Source of the DNA: Flavobacteriaceae bacterium
Lineage (GTDB): Bacteria > Bacteroidota > Bacteroidia > Flavobacteriales > Flavobacteriaceae
Length of the DNA: 13,395 nt
Direction: 5' to 3'
Assembly (NCBI GenBank): GCA_002705385.1
Contig: PAFO01000029.1
Location: 21,317-34,711, forward strand
Positions 1 to 7,705 of the stretch are shown here, in pieces; the first letter of the stretch is position 1, and each line of letters begins with the position of its first letter. A program made the translations under genes and the position numbers. The notes beneath the pieces are model-generated. The model saw nothing but the letters and a program-made list of their open reading frames with translations. It searched no databases and was not told the DNA's origin.

Positions 1-89
1 GCTAAGTAAGAACACATCCCCAAAAAATATGCAAAAATCATGTTCTCAATAAAAATACTTTTAACAAATAAGTTTAAATAAGATTCCAT
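1..89 (-). CDS. nqrE: Na+-NQR subunit E, partial (N-terminal 29 residues)
   Basis: Only the start of the gene is inside the window; the coding sequence runs off the left edge. The translation opens [17 protein letters not shown] and continues to a Phe-Leu-Gly-Met-Cys segment, which matches the well-known NqrE N terminus. NqrE is an integral membrane subunit of the sodium-pumping NADH:quinone oxidoreductase. With NqrD it holds an intramembrane iron-sulfur centre, and Cys26 here sits at the position of the conserved N-terminal cysteine ligand in Vibrio NqrE. The ATG lies 9 bases after the nqrD stop, so it is the last visible gene of the nqr operon; nqrF would be expected next, outside the window. 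Family assignment is confident despite the short length, because the motif and operon order agree. Confidence 0.93.
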   Translation of the reverse strand, partial: MESYLNLFVKSIFIENMIFAYFLGMCSYL

Positions 90-98
90 AGTTTACCC

Positions 99-794
99 TT
101 AATTTTTTTCTATTAAAATTCTATTTCGTGAACGCTGAATCCATATTAAAATTCCAACAGTAATCAATGCCATAGGAGACAGAAGCATCAGTCCATTGTT
201 TACATATCCCATTTCATAAATCACTTCTGGAATCACCTGAAAACCAAATAATTTTCCTGAGCCAAACAATTCTCTAAAAAAAGCAACTAAAATCAAAATC
301 ACTCCGTAACCAACTGCATTTCCAATACCATCTAAAAAGGATTTCCATACTCCATTTCCAAGTGCAAAAGCCTCTAATCTTCCCATTACGATACAGTTTG
401 TAATAATCAGTCCAATAAATATTGATAGTTCCTTACTGACGTCGTAGGCAAATGCCCTTAAGATTTGATCTACTAAAATTACCATAGATGCCACTACAAC
501 CAATTGAACAATAATTCTGATTCGATTTGGAATTAGATTTCTTAAAAGAGATATAATTACATTACTTGCTGCCATTACTGCCATAACTGAAATGCTCATA
601 ACAACTGCAGGCTTTAATTGTACTGTGATTGCTAATGCCGAACAAATGCCTAGAACCTGAACGGTAATTGGATTGTTATCATCCATAGGATCAGAGAGTA
701 ACTTTCTGTTCTTTTTTGAAAACAACGGTTCTCTTTCCCTATTTACGAAGAGTAAAGTTGGATTTTTATCGGGTTTTGATTTATTTTCTCTCAT
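99..794 (-). CDS. nqrD: Na+-NQR subunit D (integral membrane)
   Basis: Membrane subunit of the Na+-translocating NADH:ubiquinone reductase, 231 residues versus about 210 usual for the family. Recognisable family segments are DNNPITVQVLGICSALA (residues 39-55), NRIRIIVQLVVVAS, VGLIITNCIVMGR-like (about 127-139), the SFLDGIGNAVGYG stretch and RELFGSGKLFGFQVIPE. Cys51 and Cys134 correspond to the two cysteines that, with those of NqrE, ligate the intramembrane iron-sulfur centre in Vibrio (residues 29 and 112 there). Six hydrophobic segments are visible. The chosen ATG follows the nqrC stop by 4 bases, typical of translational coupling. The first 23 residues are charged and lie outside the normal family N terminus, which resembles the FSKKNRKLLSDP segment from residue 25. 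A TTG codon at 725-723 would give a normal-length 208-residue protein, so the start is uncertain. Confidence 0.95.
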   Translation of the reverse strand: MRENKSKPDKNPTLLFVNREREPLFSKKNRKLLSDPMDDNNPITVQVLGICSALAITVQLKPAVVMSISVMAVMAASNVIISLLRNLIPNRIRIIVQLVVVASMVILVDQILRAFAYDVSKELSIFIGLIITNCIVMGRLEAFALGNGVWKSFLDGIGNAVGYGVILILVAFFRELFGSGKLFGFQVIPEVIYEMGYVNNGLMLLSPMALITVGILIWIQRSRNRILIEKN

Positions 795-798
795 TAAA

Positions 799-1530
799 TT
801 ATTGATTTAAAGCCACCGTTGTATTTTCTGCTTTTAGATAGGGTAGATAATGTTTAAATCTTTCAAGGATCATGTCAGTCACTCCATCTCCTGTTATTGT
901 TGCTCCTGAAATAGCATCAACTTCATGATCTTCTTTATCATTATCTTTTGGATCATTATTAGTCTTAGAAACACTTATGCCAACAAGTTGTCCTTGGGAA
1001 TTAAATAATTTTTCTCCTACAAATCGATCTTGAAACCATTGTTGGGTAATCTCTGCACCTAAACCTGCAGTCTCTCCTTTATGGTCAAAAACTGCACCTT
1101 GAATAGTATTTTTGTCTTCTTTCAAAGCAATATATCCCCAAATAGCATCCCATAATCCTACTCCTCTTAAGGGAACTATGTAGTATTTACTACCATCTAC
1201 ATTCGCTTCATACAAGGGAAAGCGTTGTTCAACTACAGGTTTTTTTATTTCACTTTTTAGGCTGATCTCAAACGCATTTACATTTTGATCGATATCACCT
1301 GAAGCTTTTAGGGAAAGTTGTGCGGTAATATACTCTTTATAAAGTGACTCTGCTTTTTCACGGTCAGTTTCAATTCCTATAGTTGATAAAATATTTTGCA
1401 TTTTTTCCTTTCGAACATTAGAATCTTGAAGATCTTTCAATGAACTTGCCGTAAAAGCAAGTGAAGAAGCGACCACCAAAACCATTAGTGTTGCGAAAAT
1501 AAAGGTATATGCATTACTATCTCTATTCAT
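799..1530 (-). CDS. nqrC: Na+-NQR subunit C, covalent FMN-binding
   Basis: Subunit C of the sodium-pumping NADH:quinone reductase, a single-span membrane protein with a large periplasmic FMN domain. From the chosen ATG it is 243 residues. One transmembrane helix (about residues 9-29) follows the opening MNRDSNAYTF. The flavinylation motif D-A-I-S-G-A-T is at residues 205-211; Thr211 is the expected acceptor of FMN transferred by ApbE, as established for NqrC of Vibrio. The GLWDAIWGYIAL and GETAGLGAEI segments are also family hallmarks. An in-frame ATG 27 bases upstream (1557) would add nine residues inside the end of nqrB. I prefer 1530 because the protein then begins like other NqrC proteins and the ATG comes one base after the nqrB stop. 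No SD motif decides between them. Confidence 0.94.
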   Translation of the reverse strand: MNRDSNAYTFIFATLMVLVVASSLAFTASSLKDLQDSNVRKEKMQNILSTIGIETDREKAESLYKEYITAQLSLKASGDIDQNVNAFEISLKSEIKKPVVEQRFPLYEANVDGSKYYIVPLRGVGLWDAIWGYIALKEDKNTIQGAVFDHKGETAGLGAEITQQWFQDRFVGEKLFNSQGQLVGISVSKTNNDPKDNDKEDHEVDAISGATITGDGVTDMILERFKHYLPYLKAENTTVALNQ

Positions 1531-1531
1531 T

Positions 1532-2692
1532 TTATGCGGTTTTAAGTTCTTGTGCATTCATCCAGCGTTTTTTACGCTTATTTATATTCCCGTTCACTAC
1601 ATAATGATCAATAGTTGGTGCAAATACATTCATCAGTAAAATAGCCAACATGACACCTTCTGGGTATGCTGGATTGAAAACACGAATCATTATACAAAAA
1701 ATTCCAGTAAGAATTCCATAAATCCACTTCCCTTTATTGGTTTGAGCAGCAGATACAGGATCGGTAGCCATAAATACAATCCCAAAAGCAAAACCTCCTA
1801 CAATCAAGTGATTCATCCAAGAAAAACTCATTAACGGATTAGCTCCCCATAAGTTAAATAATATACCCATAATAGCTGCACCGATAATTCCACCTGTAAT
1901 TATACGCCAACTTCCGATCCCTGTGAGAATTAAAATTAAAGCACCCACCACAACCCAAAGTGTTGAAGTTTCGGCAATAGATCCAGGAATAGATCCTTGA
2001 AACATTTGTATCATTGAATAATTTACATCTTGTCCTGCTGCAAGACTTCCTAATATTGTTTCACCTGATATTCCATCTACGCTACTAGCTTCAGAAACCC
2101 ATACTTTATTTCCTGACATATAAGTTGGATAAGCGAAAAAGGCAAACGCCCTCGCTGTAAGTGCAGGATTAAGAATATTCATTCCTGTACCTCCAAAAGC
2201 TTCTTTAGCTATTAAAACAGCAAATGCTGTTGAAATACCACCCATCCATAATGGAATATCAACAGGCATAATCATAGGAATAAGTAAACCCGTAACTAAA
2301 TAACCTTCGTTTACTTCATGTCCTCTGTAAACAGCAAATCCAAATTCAATAGAAAGACCCACAACATATGAAACAATAATCATTGGAACAATTTTATAAG
2401 CCCCATGAATAAAAGCATCAATAAAAGTGAAGGGCGCATCAGTCTGAATATAAAATTGATAGCCAGTATTGTAAATACCGTAAATTAGAGCGGGTAATAA
2501 AGCAATAATTACTGTAACCATTGTTCTTTTTAGATCAACAGCATCACGAATATGAGCTCCTTTTTTAGTAATGTGATTGGGAACAAACAAAAAAGTTTCA
2601 AAAGCATTAAATGCTGGTGCAAACTTTTCAAATTTCTGCCCTTTAGTAAAAGGCTTTTTTAGAGTATCTAATTGTTTTCTTAAAGCATTCAT
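1532..2692 (-). CDS. nqrB: Na+-NQR subunit B, FMN/riboflavin-binding membrane subunit
   Basis: Large membrane subunit of the Na+-translocating NADH:quinone reductase, 386 residues, a normal length. In Vibrio this subunit carries a covalent FMN, binds riboflavin and lines the sodium path. Family segments visible in order are the N-terminal cytoplasmic stretch ending PNHITKKGAHIRDAVDLKR (residues 38-56), RGHEVNEGYLVTGLLIPMI (123-141), the GGTGMNILNPALTARAF loop (167-183), MATDPVSAAQTNKGKW (308-323) and NPAYPEGVMLAILLMN (340-355). The region that should hold the flavinylation motif reads D-G-I-S-G-E-T at residues 206-212. Thr212 is in place, but the usual alanine before it is glutamate. The start follows the nqrA stop by 10 bases and the stop precedes the preferred nqrC ATG by one base. 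Identity is certain; the altered motif is the only oddity. Confidence 0.96.
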   Translation of the reverse strand: MNALRKQLDTLKKPFTKGQKFEKFAPAFNAFETFLFVPNHITKKGAHIRDAVDLKRTMVTVIIALLPALIYGIYNTGYQFYIQTDAPFTFIDAFIHGAYKIVPMIIVSYVVGLSIEFGFAVYRGHEVNEGYLVTGLLIPMIMPVDIPLWMGGISTAFAVLIAKEAFGGTGMNILNPALTARAFAFFAYPTYMSGNKVWVSEASSVDGISGETILGSLAAGQDVNYSMIQMFQGSIPGSIAETSTLWVVVGALILILTGIGSWRIITGGIIGAAIMGILFNLWGANPLMSFSWMNHLIVGGFAFGIVFMATDPVSAAQTNKGKWIYGILTGIFCIMIRVFNPAYPEGVMLAILLMNVFAPTIDHYVVNGNINKRKKRWMNAQELKTA

Positions 2693-2702
2693 ATTAGAAA
2701 TT

Positions 2703-4061
2703 TTAACCTACTTCATTTATCATTAACTCAATTCCTTCACGGATAATTTCTTGTGCCTCAATTTTGGATGTATTTGCATAATCAATTAAACCAAAATCCT
2801 CTGGAACAACTTCATAAATTCCGAGAGCTTCCATTTTTTCTATATCTTCAACTATACATGCTTTAATAAGCTGCATGGGATATATATCTAATGGAAATAC
2901 TTTTTCCATTTCTCCAGTAACTACTAGTGCTCGCTCTTCACCATTTATGTTAGTATCAACCTCAAAATCTTTCTTTTTGAAAAGACGAGAAAATGATGTG
3001 TTGGAAAGGCTCAAAATATTGTTGTCTTTGAAAGGTAACCATCCAAACATACGATAATCATTTCCTTCAGGAATTATACTTATTTGATTATTGAAGTATC
3101 CAAGATGTCCATCCAAACAACTAATAGTGCCTGTTAGTACATCTCCATTAATTACTCTATTTTGATCATAAAGCAATTTAAATTCATTTAAAATAGGTTG
3201 TAATTCAGCACCCTGTTTTGTAACAATATATTTAGGTTGTTCAACTGAATTTCCGGTTATAGCTACTGTTCGTTTTGGGCTAAATTTTCCTGTACTTAAA
3301 AAACAACCTAATTTTACAACATCTTCAGGATTGACAGTCCATACGCGGTCACCCATATTTAAGGGAGCTAGTTCTTGTATATGCAGGCTGATATTTCCTG
3401 CAGGATGTAGTCCAGAAACAGTATAGTGTTGCACATCTGAAATATTTTTAAACATTCCTGGAAAAGAGGCATCTGTTCCAAGAAATACATGCTGATCTGA
3501 TAACTTATTTAGTGCAGATATTCCATTTTGAAAATCCTCAATTTCTTTGTTAAGAATAAAATCAAAATCTGGACATAATGGATTTGTTGTATGAGTTGAA
3601 ACAAAAATAGCCTTGGGGGTTTCGTTAGGATCGGCGATAGTCCCATAAGGGCGTTGATGTATATATGGCCAATTGCCACTGTCTAAAAGAAGTTTTTTTA
3701 ACTCATCTCTATTAAGATTTTCCCAGTTACTTACTTCATGTAATTCACTATTATCATTCGATGAACTGGAAATGATGATTTTTTCAATTTTTCTTCTTGC
3801 CCCGCGCTCTATAGACTTAATAAAACCAGATACTGGTGAAACGAACTTTATACGAGGCTCATTCTTACTAAAAAAAACAGGCTCACCTGTTTTTATTTCC
3901 TCACCTTCCTTTTTCAAAAGCTTAGGTAGAATACCAAAAAAATCATCTGGTTTTAGAGCATAAGTTTTTGAAGGAAGTGTTTTTTTAAAAACTTTTTCAG
4001 CTTCACCTTTGATGTTTAGCTTTGCTCCCTTTCGAGTTTGAATTTTTTTAATTATTCTCAT
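2703..4061 (-). CDS. nqrA: Na+-NQR subunit A (peripheral quinone-reductase subunit)
   Basis: Cytoplasm-facing peripheral subunit of the Na+-translocating NADH:quinone reductase, first gene of the operon; 452 residues from the chosen start, close to the roughly 446 of Vibrio NqrA. Visible signatures are an N terminus with KIQTRKGAKLNIKGEAEK, the barrel-sandwich (biotinyl/lipoyl-like) segment VSPVSGFIKSIERGARRKIEK (residues 74-94), the GLHPAGN motif (217-223) and VWTVNPEDVVKLG (240-252). The frame is open up to a TTG at 4085, but the ATG at 4061 gives the family N terminus. A TAnnTTTG promoter box at 4094-4087 also places the likely transcription start downstream of that TTG. The ATG lies 169 bases from the divergent plug gene. 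Subunit identity is confident from sequence and operon order. Confidence 0.95.
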   Translation of the reverse strand: MRIIKKIQTRKGAKLNIKGEAEKVFKKTLPSKTYALKPDDFFGILPKLLKKEGEEIKTGEPVFFSKNEPRIKFVSPVSGFIKSIERGARRKIEKIIISSSSNDNSELHEVSNWENLNRDELKKLLLDSGNWPYIHQRPYGTIADPNETPKAIFVSTHTTNPLCPDFDFILNKEIEDFQNGISALNKLSDQHVFLGTDASFPGMFKNISDVQHYTVSGLHPAGNISLHIQELAPLNMGDRVWTVNPEDVVKLGCFLSTGKFSPKRTVAITGNSVEQPKYIVTKQGAELQPILNEFKLLYDQNRVINGDVLTGTISCLDGHLGYFNNQISIIPEGNDYRMFGWLPFKDNNILSLSNTSFSRLFKKKDFEVDTNINGEERALVVTGEMEKVFPLDIYPMQLIKACIVEDIEKMEALGIYEVVPEDFGLIDYANTSKIEAQEIIREGIELMINEVG

Positions 4062-4086
4062 TAAAAAATTAAATTCTAAAATCAAT

Positions 4087-4094
4087 CAAATTTA
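4087..4094 (-). promoter_or_regulatory. Putative nqr operon promoter, -7 box
   Basis: The minus strand reads TAAATTTG here, an exact match to the Bacteroidota -7 consensus TAnnTTTG. It lies 25 bases ahead of the nqrA ATG at 4061, implying a short leader of about 20 bases. No clear -33 TTG was found at the usual distance, so the assignment rests on the -7 box and its position in the divergent nqrA/plug gap. Confidence 0.45.
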
Positions 4095-4230
4095 CTAATA
4101 AACCCTCTTTTTATTTAGTCATAATTTGAGTAAATGAGTTATTTATATTCGTTCTAAATAAGTGTTTAAGTATTTCTTTCGAAAGGGGTGTATTTGGTCA
4201 ACACAAGCTGAACAATTACATTTACATTTT

Positions 4231-5487
4231 ATGAAAAGTTATATAAATAAACTAACTCTTTTTTTCATACTGATAAACTTTTTTTGTTTTGCACAGAAGC
4301 AAAAAAAAATTGCTACGCCAAAAAATATTAAATCGGTTCAATTTGAGGGAGTAGATAATAGGGATATTTTTCCAATAGTTGAACTAGGTGAACAGATTAA
4401 TTTGCAATTTGATGATTTAAATGCGGATGAAGCTGATTACTACTATAGAATTAAACACTACAATCATGACTGGACTCCATCTCAACTTTTTCAAAATGAA
4501 TATTTAGAAGGCTATGACAACTTGAGAATTGAAAACTATATAACTTCTTTCAATACACTACAACACTATACACACTACATTCTGAAAATCCCTAATCAAA
4601 ACGTTAAACTAAAAGTATCTGGAAATTATATTATCGAAATCTATTCTGCATACAATGAGTTAGTCTTCTCTAGAAGGTTTTGTATTTATGAAAATAAATC
4701 ATCCGTTCGGGCTGGAGTTTTCAGGCCTCAAAATATGGACCGTTTTAACTCTCACCAGTCCATTCATTTTTCAGTTACTCCAAAGGGTCATTTTTTTATA
4801 AATCCTGAAGAAAATATTAAAATTATCATTCTTCAAAATCAACAATGGAATGAACCTATTACAGATATAAAACCTCAATTTTTTAATGGAAACACACTTG
4901 ATTATCGTTACGAAAAACCTACTCAATTTGAGGGTGGAAATGAATATTATTTCTTTGACACAAAAGATCTAAGAATAACAACACCAAACATTGTTTATAC
5001 AAATCGTACAGAGCAATACGAATCTTATCTCAAAACTGATATAATTAGAAATCTTTTAGATTACAGCTTTGCTCCTGATATAAATGGTAATTTTAAAATA
5101 AGGAATGTGATGCGTCCTGGTGATTCGAATACAAGTGAGGATTATAGCTTTGTTTATTTTAGTCTTGCCTATCCTTATGAGTTAGATCAAAACGAAGAAA
5201 TTTATATTTATGGAGCATTTAACAATTTTGAGTTAAGTGATCTTAACAAACTTTATTTTAACCCCTCTTTAGAAGTCTACGAAGGAGTTTTATATTTAAA
5301 GCAAGGGTTTTATAATTATAAATATGTTTTAAATCAAAAAGGCATATTAAAAAAAAATGCATTAAGCGGTTCACATGCTTTAACTGAAAACGATTATCTT
5401 ATCCTTGTGTATTACAGGAACATAGGGGCTCAGTATGATGCTTTAGTTGGTATTGGGAGAGCAAATTCATTTGAATTGCAAAATTAA
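4231..5487 (+). CDS. Type IX secretion system plug-type protein (DUF5103 family)
   Basis: A 418-residue exported protein of the DUF5103 family. In Flavobacterium johnsoniae the family member called Plug occupies the periplasmic side of the SprA translocon pore of the type IX secretion system. From the chosen ATG there is a signal peptide: MKSYINK, a hydrophobic core (residues 8-20), then Cys-Phe-Ala before Gln22. The cysteine context does not fit a lipobox, so signal peptidase I is likelier. Hallmarks of the N-terminal domain are YYRIKHYNHDW (71-81), NEYLEGYDN (89-97), SFNTLQHYTHY (106-116), IPNQNVKLKVSGNY (120-133) and VFRPQN. The C-terminal domain has IYGAFNNF (326-333) and YLKQGFYNYKY (355-365). 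The frame is open up to a GTG at 4162, but only the ATG puts the signal peptide first. The role is inferred by family. Confidence 0.85.
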   Translation: MKSYINKLTLFFILINFFCFAQKQKKIATPKNIKSVQFEGVDNRDIFPIVELGEQINLQFDDLNADEADYYYRIKHYNHDWTPSQLFQNEYLEGYDNLRIENYITSFNTLQHYTHYILKIPNQNVKLKVSGNYIIEIYSAYNELVFSRRFCIYENKSSVRAGVFRPQNMDRFNSHQSIHFSVTPKGHFFINPEENIKIIILQNQQWNEPITDIKPQFFNGNTLDYRYEKPTQFEGGNEYYFFDTKDLRITTPNIVYTNRTEQYESYLKTDIIRNLLDYSFAPDINGNFKIRNVMRPGDSNTSEDYSFVYFSLAYPYELDQNEEIYIYGAFNNFELSDLNKLYFNPSLEVYEGVLYLKQGFYNYKYVLNQKGILKKNALSGSHALTENDYLILVYYRNIGAQYDALVGIGRANSFELQN

Positions 5488-5555
5488 ACCATTTTGTTTG
5501 CTAACTAATTGGTTTTTATTAACTTTAATTCAAGATATTTTTTTAATAAAAAGTT

Positions 5556-5942
5556 GTGATACAACAAATTACGAGAGGAATAAAAATTACAGTAGAATCA
5601 AAATTTGAAGGGAGTTTTCTAAAAAAACAAATTCTCCATCACGCTTTTATGTATCATATTACAATTGAAAATCAAAGTAAAGATGTTGTTCAACTACTAT
5701 CACGCCACTGGAAAATTCTAGAATCAATGAACAGCCCCCAATATGTCAATGGCAATGGAGTTGTAGGTAAAAAACCTGTTTTAAAGCCAGGTGGAACTCA
5801 CACTTATCAGTCTGGATGCTTAATAACCTCACCATTGGGATCCATGACTGGCACATACATTATGATAAATTTTTCTACAGCAAGAAAATTTAATGTTGAT
5901 GTTCCTAGTTTCAAACTTAGCGTCCCATATTTATTAAACTAA
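5556..5942 (+). CDS. apaG: ApaG-domain protein
   Basis: A 128-residue ApaG protein, full length for the family, which is a small immunoglobulin-like beta-sandwich. Older annotation links ApaG to Co2+/Mg2+ efflux, but its biochemical role is not settled. Diagnostic features are the opening QQITRGIKITVESKF, the conserved Arg-His-Trp at residues 50-52, the glycine-rich motif G-N-G-V-V-G followed by KKPVLKPG (66-79), then the YQSG (84-87) and GSMTGTY (95-101) segments. The start is GTG: an in-frame stop (TAA at 5547-5549) lies just upstream, and no ATG gives an intact N terminus. It sits 68 bases after the plug gene and 55 bases before pruA, on the same strand. Confidence 0.93.
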   Translation: MIQQITRGIKITVESKFEGSFLKKQILHHAFMYHITIENQSKDVVQLLSRHWKILESMNSPQYVNGNGVVGKKPVLKPGGTHTYQSGCLITSPLGSMTGTYIMINFSTARKFNVDVPSFKLSVPYLLN

Positions 5943-5973
5943 ATCATTTGTGTTTTTCTTAATTTTTAATCAA

Positions 5974-5981
5974 TACTTTTG
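5974..5981 (+). promoter_or_regulatory. Putative pruA promoter, -7 box
   Basis: TACTTTTG matches the Bacteroidota -7 consensus TAnnTTTG exactly and ends 16 bases before the pruA ATG. A TTTG at 5947-5950 is a possible -33 element, though the 23-base spacer is longer than the usual 19-21. This suggests pruA can be transcribed separately from apaG. Confidence 0.4.
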
Positions 5982-5997
5982 ATCAAAATCTATTCTT

Positions 5998-7626
5998 ATG
6001 ACTCACAGTATTTCTCAAGTCCCTTTTCCAACTAATGAACCAATATTATCATACGCTTCAGGAAGCGATGAAAGACGAGAAGTTCAAAAATTATACCGTC
6101 AGCTTTACAAAGCCAATATTGATATTCCGATGAGGATTGGAAGTCGTGATGTTCGTAGTGGAATAATTGCAAATATGAATCCTCCACACGATCACAAACA
6201 CATTTTAGGTACTTACCACAAAGCCGAAGCAAAACACATAAAAGAAGCCATTGAAGCCTCTCTAAAAGCAAAAAAAGCTTGGAGTAAAATGCATTGGGAG
6301 TCAAGAGCTTCTATTTTCTTAAAAGCAGCCGAACTTGTAGCTGGCCCATACAGAACAAAAATTAACGCTGCAACTATGTTAGCACAATCCAAAACTATTC
6401 ATCAAGCTGAAATAGATGCAGCTTGTGAATACATAGACTTTCTTAGGTTTAATGCATATTTTATGCAGGAAATTTATGAAAATCAACCTGAGAATAGCCA
6501 GGGAATATGGAACCGGATAAGTTATCGTCCACTTGAAGGTTTTGTATATGCTGTTAGCCCTTTTAACTTTACAGCGATTGCAGGTAATCTTTGTGCAAGT
6601 GCAGCCATGATGGGGAATACCGTGGTATGGAAGCCAAGTGATCATCAAGTTTTTTCTGCACAGGTTTTAATGGAAATTTTTCAGGAAGCAGGACTTCCTG
6701 ATGGTGTTGTAAATATGGTCTTTGGTGATCCTGAAATGATTACAAATACTGTACTTGAAAGTCCAAATTTTGCAGGAATCCATTATACGGGATCAACTGA
6801 AATATTTAGAGGAATTTGGGGAAAAATTGGAGCTCAAATAAAACGCTACAAATCCTATCCAAGAATTGTTGGGGAAACAGGTGGTAAAGATTTTATAATA
6901 GCTCATCCTTCTTCAAAAGCAAAAGAGGTAGCAACTGGAATTATTAGAGGAGCTTTTGAATTTCAAGGACAAAAATGTTCCGCAGCATCAAGAGTATATC
7001 TTCCTAAATCTTTAGCAGATAAAATAATTGAAAATTTAATTGAAGATCTGAAGACAATTAAGATGGGATCGCCTGAAAATTTTGAAAACTTTGTCACTTC
7101 AGTAATACACAAAGGTGCTTTTGACAAATTGGCAAATACAATAAAACAAGTTCAAAAAGACAACGAAGCTGAGATCATTTATGGGGGTAATTTTGATGAC
7201 AGTGTAGGCTATTTTATCCAACCTACAGTAATTCGTACTTCAAACCCTAAATATAACACTATGACAACTGAGCTATTTGGGCCACTAGTTACTTTATATA
7301 TTTATCAAGACGACGAATGGTCTAAAACTCTTGAGCTGGTGGATAGCACCTCAGAATATGCTTTGACTGGGGCCGTTTATTCTCAAGATCGTTATGCACT
7401 TGAGGAAGCATTAAATGCTTTAGAAAACAGTGCAGGTAACTTTTACATAAATGACAAACCAACGGGTGCAGTTGTTGGACAACAACCCTTTGGTGGAGCA
7501 AGAGGTTCGGGAACCAATGATAAAGCAGGATCTGCGGCAAATTTACTTCGATGGGTTTCACCTCGTTTAATTAAAGAAACTTTTGTCCCAGCAAATGATT
7601 ATCGTTATCCATTTTTAGAAGATTAA
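5998..7626 (+). CDS. pruA: L-glutamate gamma-semialdehyde (1-pyrroline-5-carboxylate) dehydrogenase
   Basis: Catalyses NAD+-dependent oxidation of glutamate gamma-semialdehyde, the open form of 1-pyrroline-5-carboxylate, to glutamate: the second step of proline breakdown. The 542-residue protein is a stand-alone aldehyde dehydrogenase, without the proline dehydrogenase domain of PutA fusions, and has the normal length of single-domain P5CDH enzymes. Family features are SPFNFTAIAGN with the oxyanion-hole Asn190, VWKPSDH (210-216), YTGST (263-267), the catalytic base in VGETGGKDF (Glu293), the nucleophile in FQGQKCSAASR (Cys327), ELFGPL (425-430) and PFGGARGSGTNDKAG (497-511). The last motif is specific to the P5C dehydrogenase branch. 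The ATG is preceded by a good promoter box; the gene ends convergent with rsmG. Cytoplasmic. Confidence 0.96.
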   Translation: MTHSISQVPFPTNEPILSYASGSDERREVQKLYRQLYKANIDIPMRIGSRDVRSGIIANMNPPHDHKHILGTYHKAEAKHIKEAIEASLKAKKAWSKMHWESRASIFLKAAELVAGPYRTKINAATMLAQSKTIHQAEIDAACEYIDFLRFNAYFMQEIYENQPENSQGIWNRISYRPLEGFVYAVSPFNFTAIAGNLCASAAMMGNTVVWKPSDHQVFSAQVLMEIFQEAGLPDGVVNMVFGDPEMITNTVLESPNFAGIHYTGSTEIFRGIWGKIGAQIKRYKSYPRIVGETGGKDFIIAHPSSKAKEVATGIIRGAFEFQGQKCSAASRVYLPKSLADKIIENLIEDLKTIKMGSPENFENFVTSVIHKGAFDKLANTIKQVQKDNEAEIIYGGNFDDSVGYFIQPTVIRTSNPKYNTMTTELFGPLVTLYIYQDDEWSKTLELVDSTSEYALTGAVYSQDRYALEEALNALENSAGNFYINDKPTGAVVGQQPFGGARGSGTNDKAGSAANLLRWVSPRLIKETFVPANDYRYPFLED

Positions 7627-7628
7627 AA

Positions 7629-7665
7629 CTTTAAAATAATTCTATTGCCAAAAATAATTTTAAAG
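7629..7665. repeat. AT-rich imperfect inverted repeat between convergent pruA and rsmG
   Basis: CTTTAAAATAATT (7629-7641) and AATAATTTTAAAG (7653-7665) pair over 13 positions with one mismatch, around an 11-base loop. It sits just after the pruA stop and before the rsmG stop, where a two-way terminator would be placed. The stem is nearly all A/T and lacks a clear U-run, so terminator function is only a suggestion. Confidence 0.35.
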
Positions 7666-7705
7666 AGTTACTTGGGTGAGTTGGACAGTTTTAGAAATAA
7701 AAGAT

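Noticed and set aside
3673..3963. Open plus-strand frame antisense to nqrA
   Set aside because: It lies wholly inside nqrA, which is conserved over this stretch (the VSPVSG barrel-sandwich region), and the antisense translation resembles no family. The same reasoning dismisses the antisense frames within pruA, rsmG and the DAHP synthase gene.
4062..4085. TTG at 4085 as the nqrA start
   Set aside because: It would add eight residues absent from the family and sits upstream of the transcription start implied by the -7 box at 4094-4087; the ATG at 4061 fits better.
4144..4151. TATATTCG as a -7 box for the plug gene
   Set aside because: It has one mismatch to TAnnTTTG, and the nearest TTTG upstream leaves a spacer of only 15 bases. 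Too weak to annotate in AT-rich DNA.
4162..4230. GTG at 4162 as the start of the plug-type protein
   Set aside because: It would place 23 residues before a clear signal peptide; the ATG at 4231 begins directly with the signal peptide.
5486..5517. Hairpin AAACCA / TGGTTT followed by T residues after the plug gene, as a terminator
   Set aside because: The stem is only 6 pairs with an 18-base loop. This is easily found by chance, so it was not listed as a feature.
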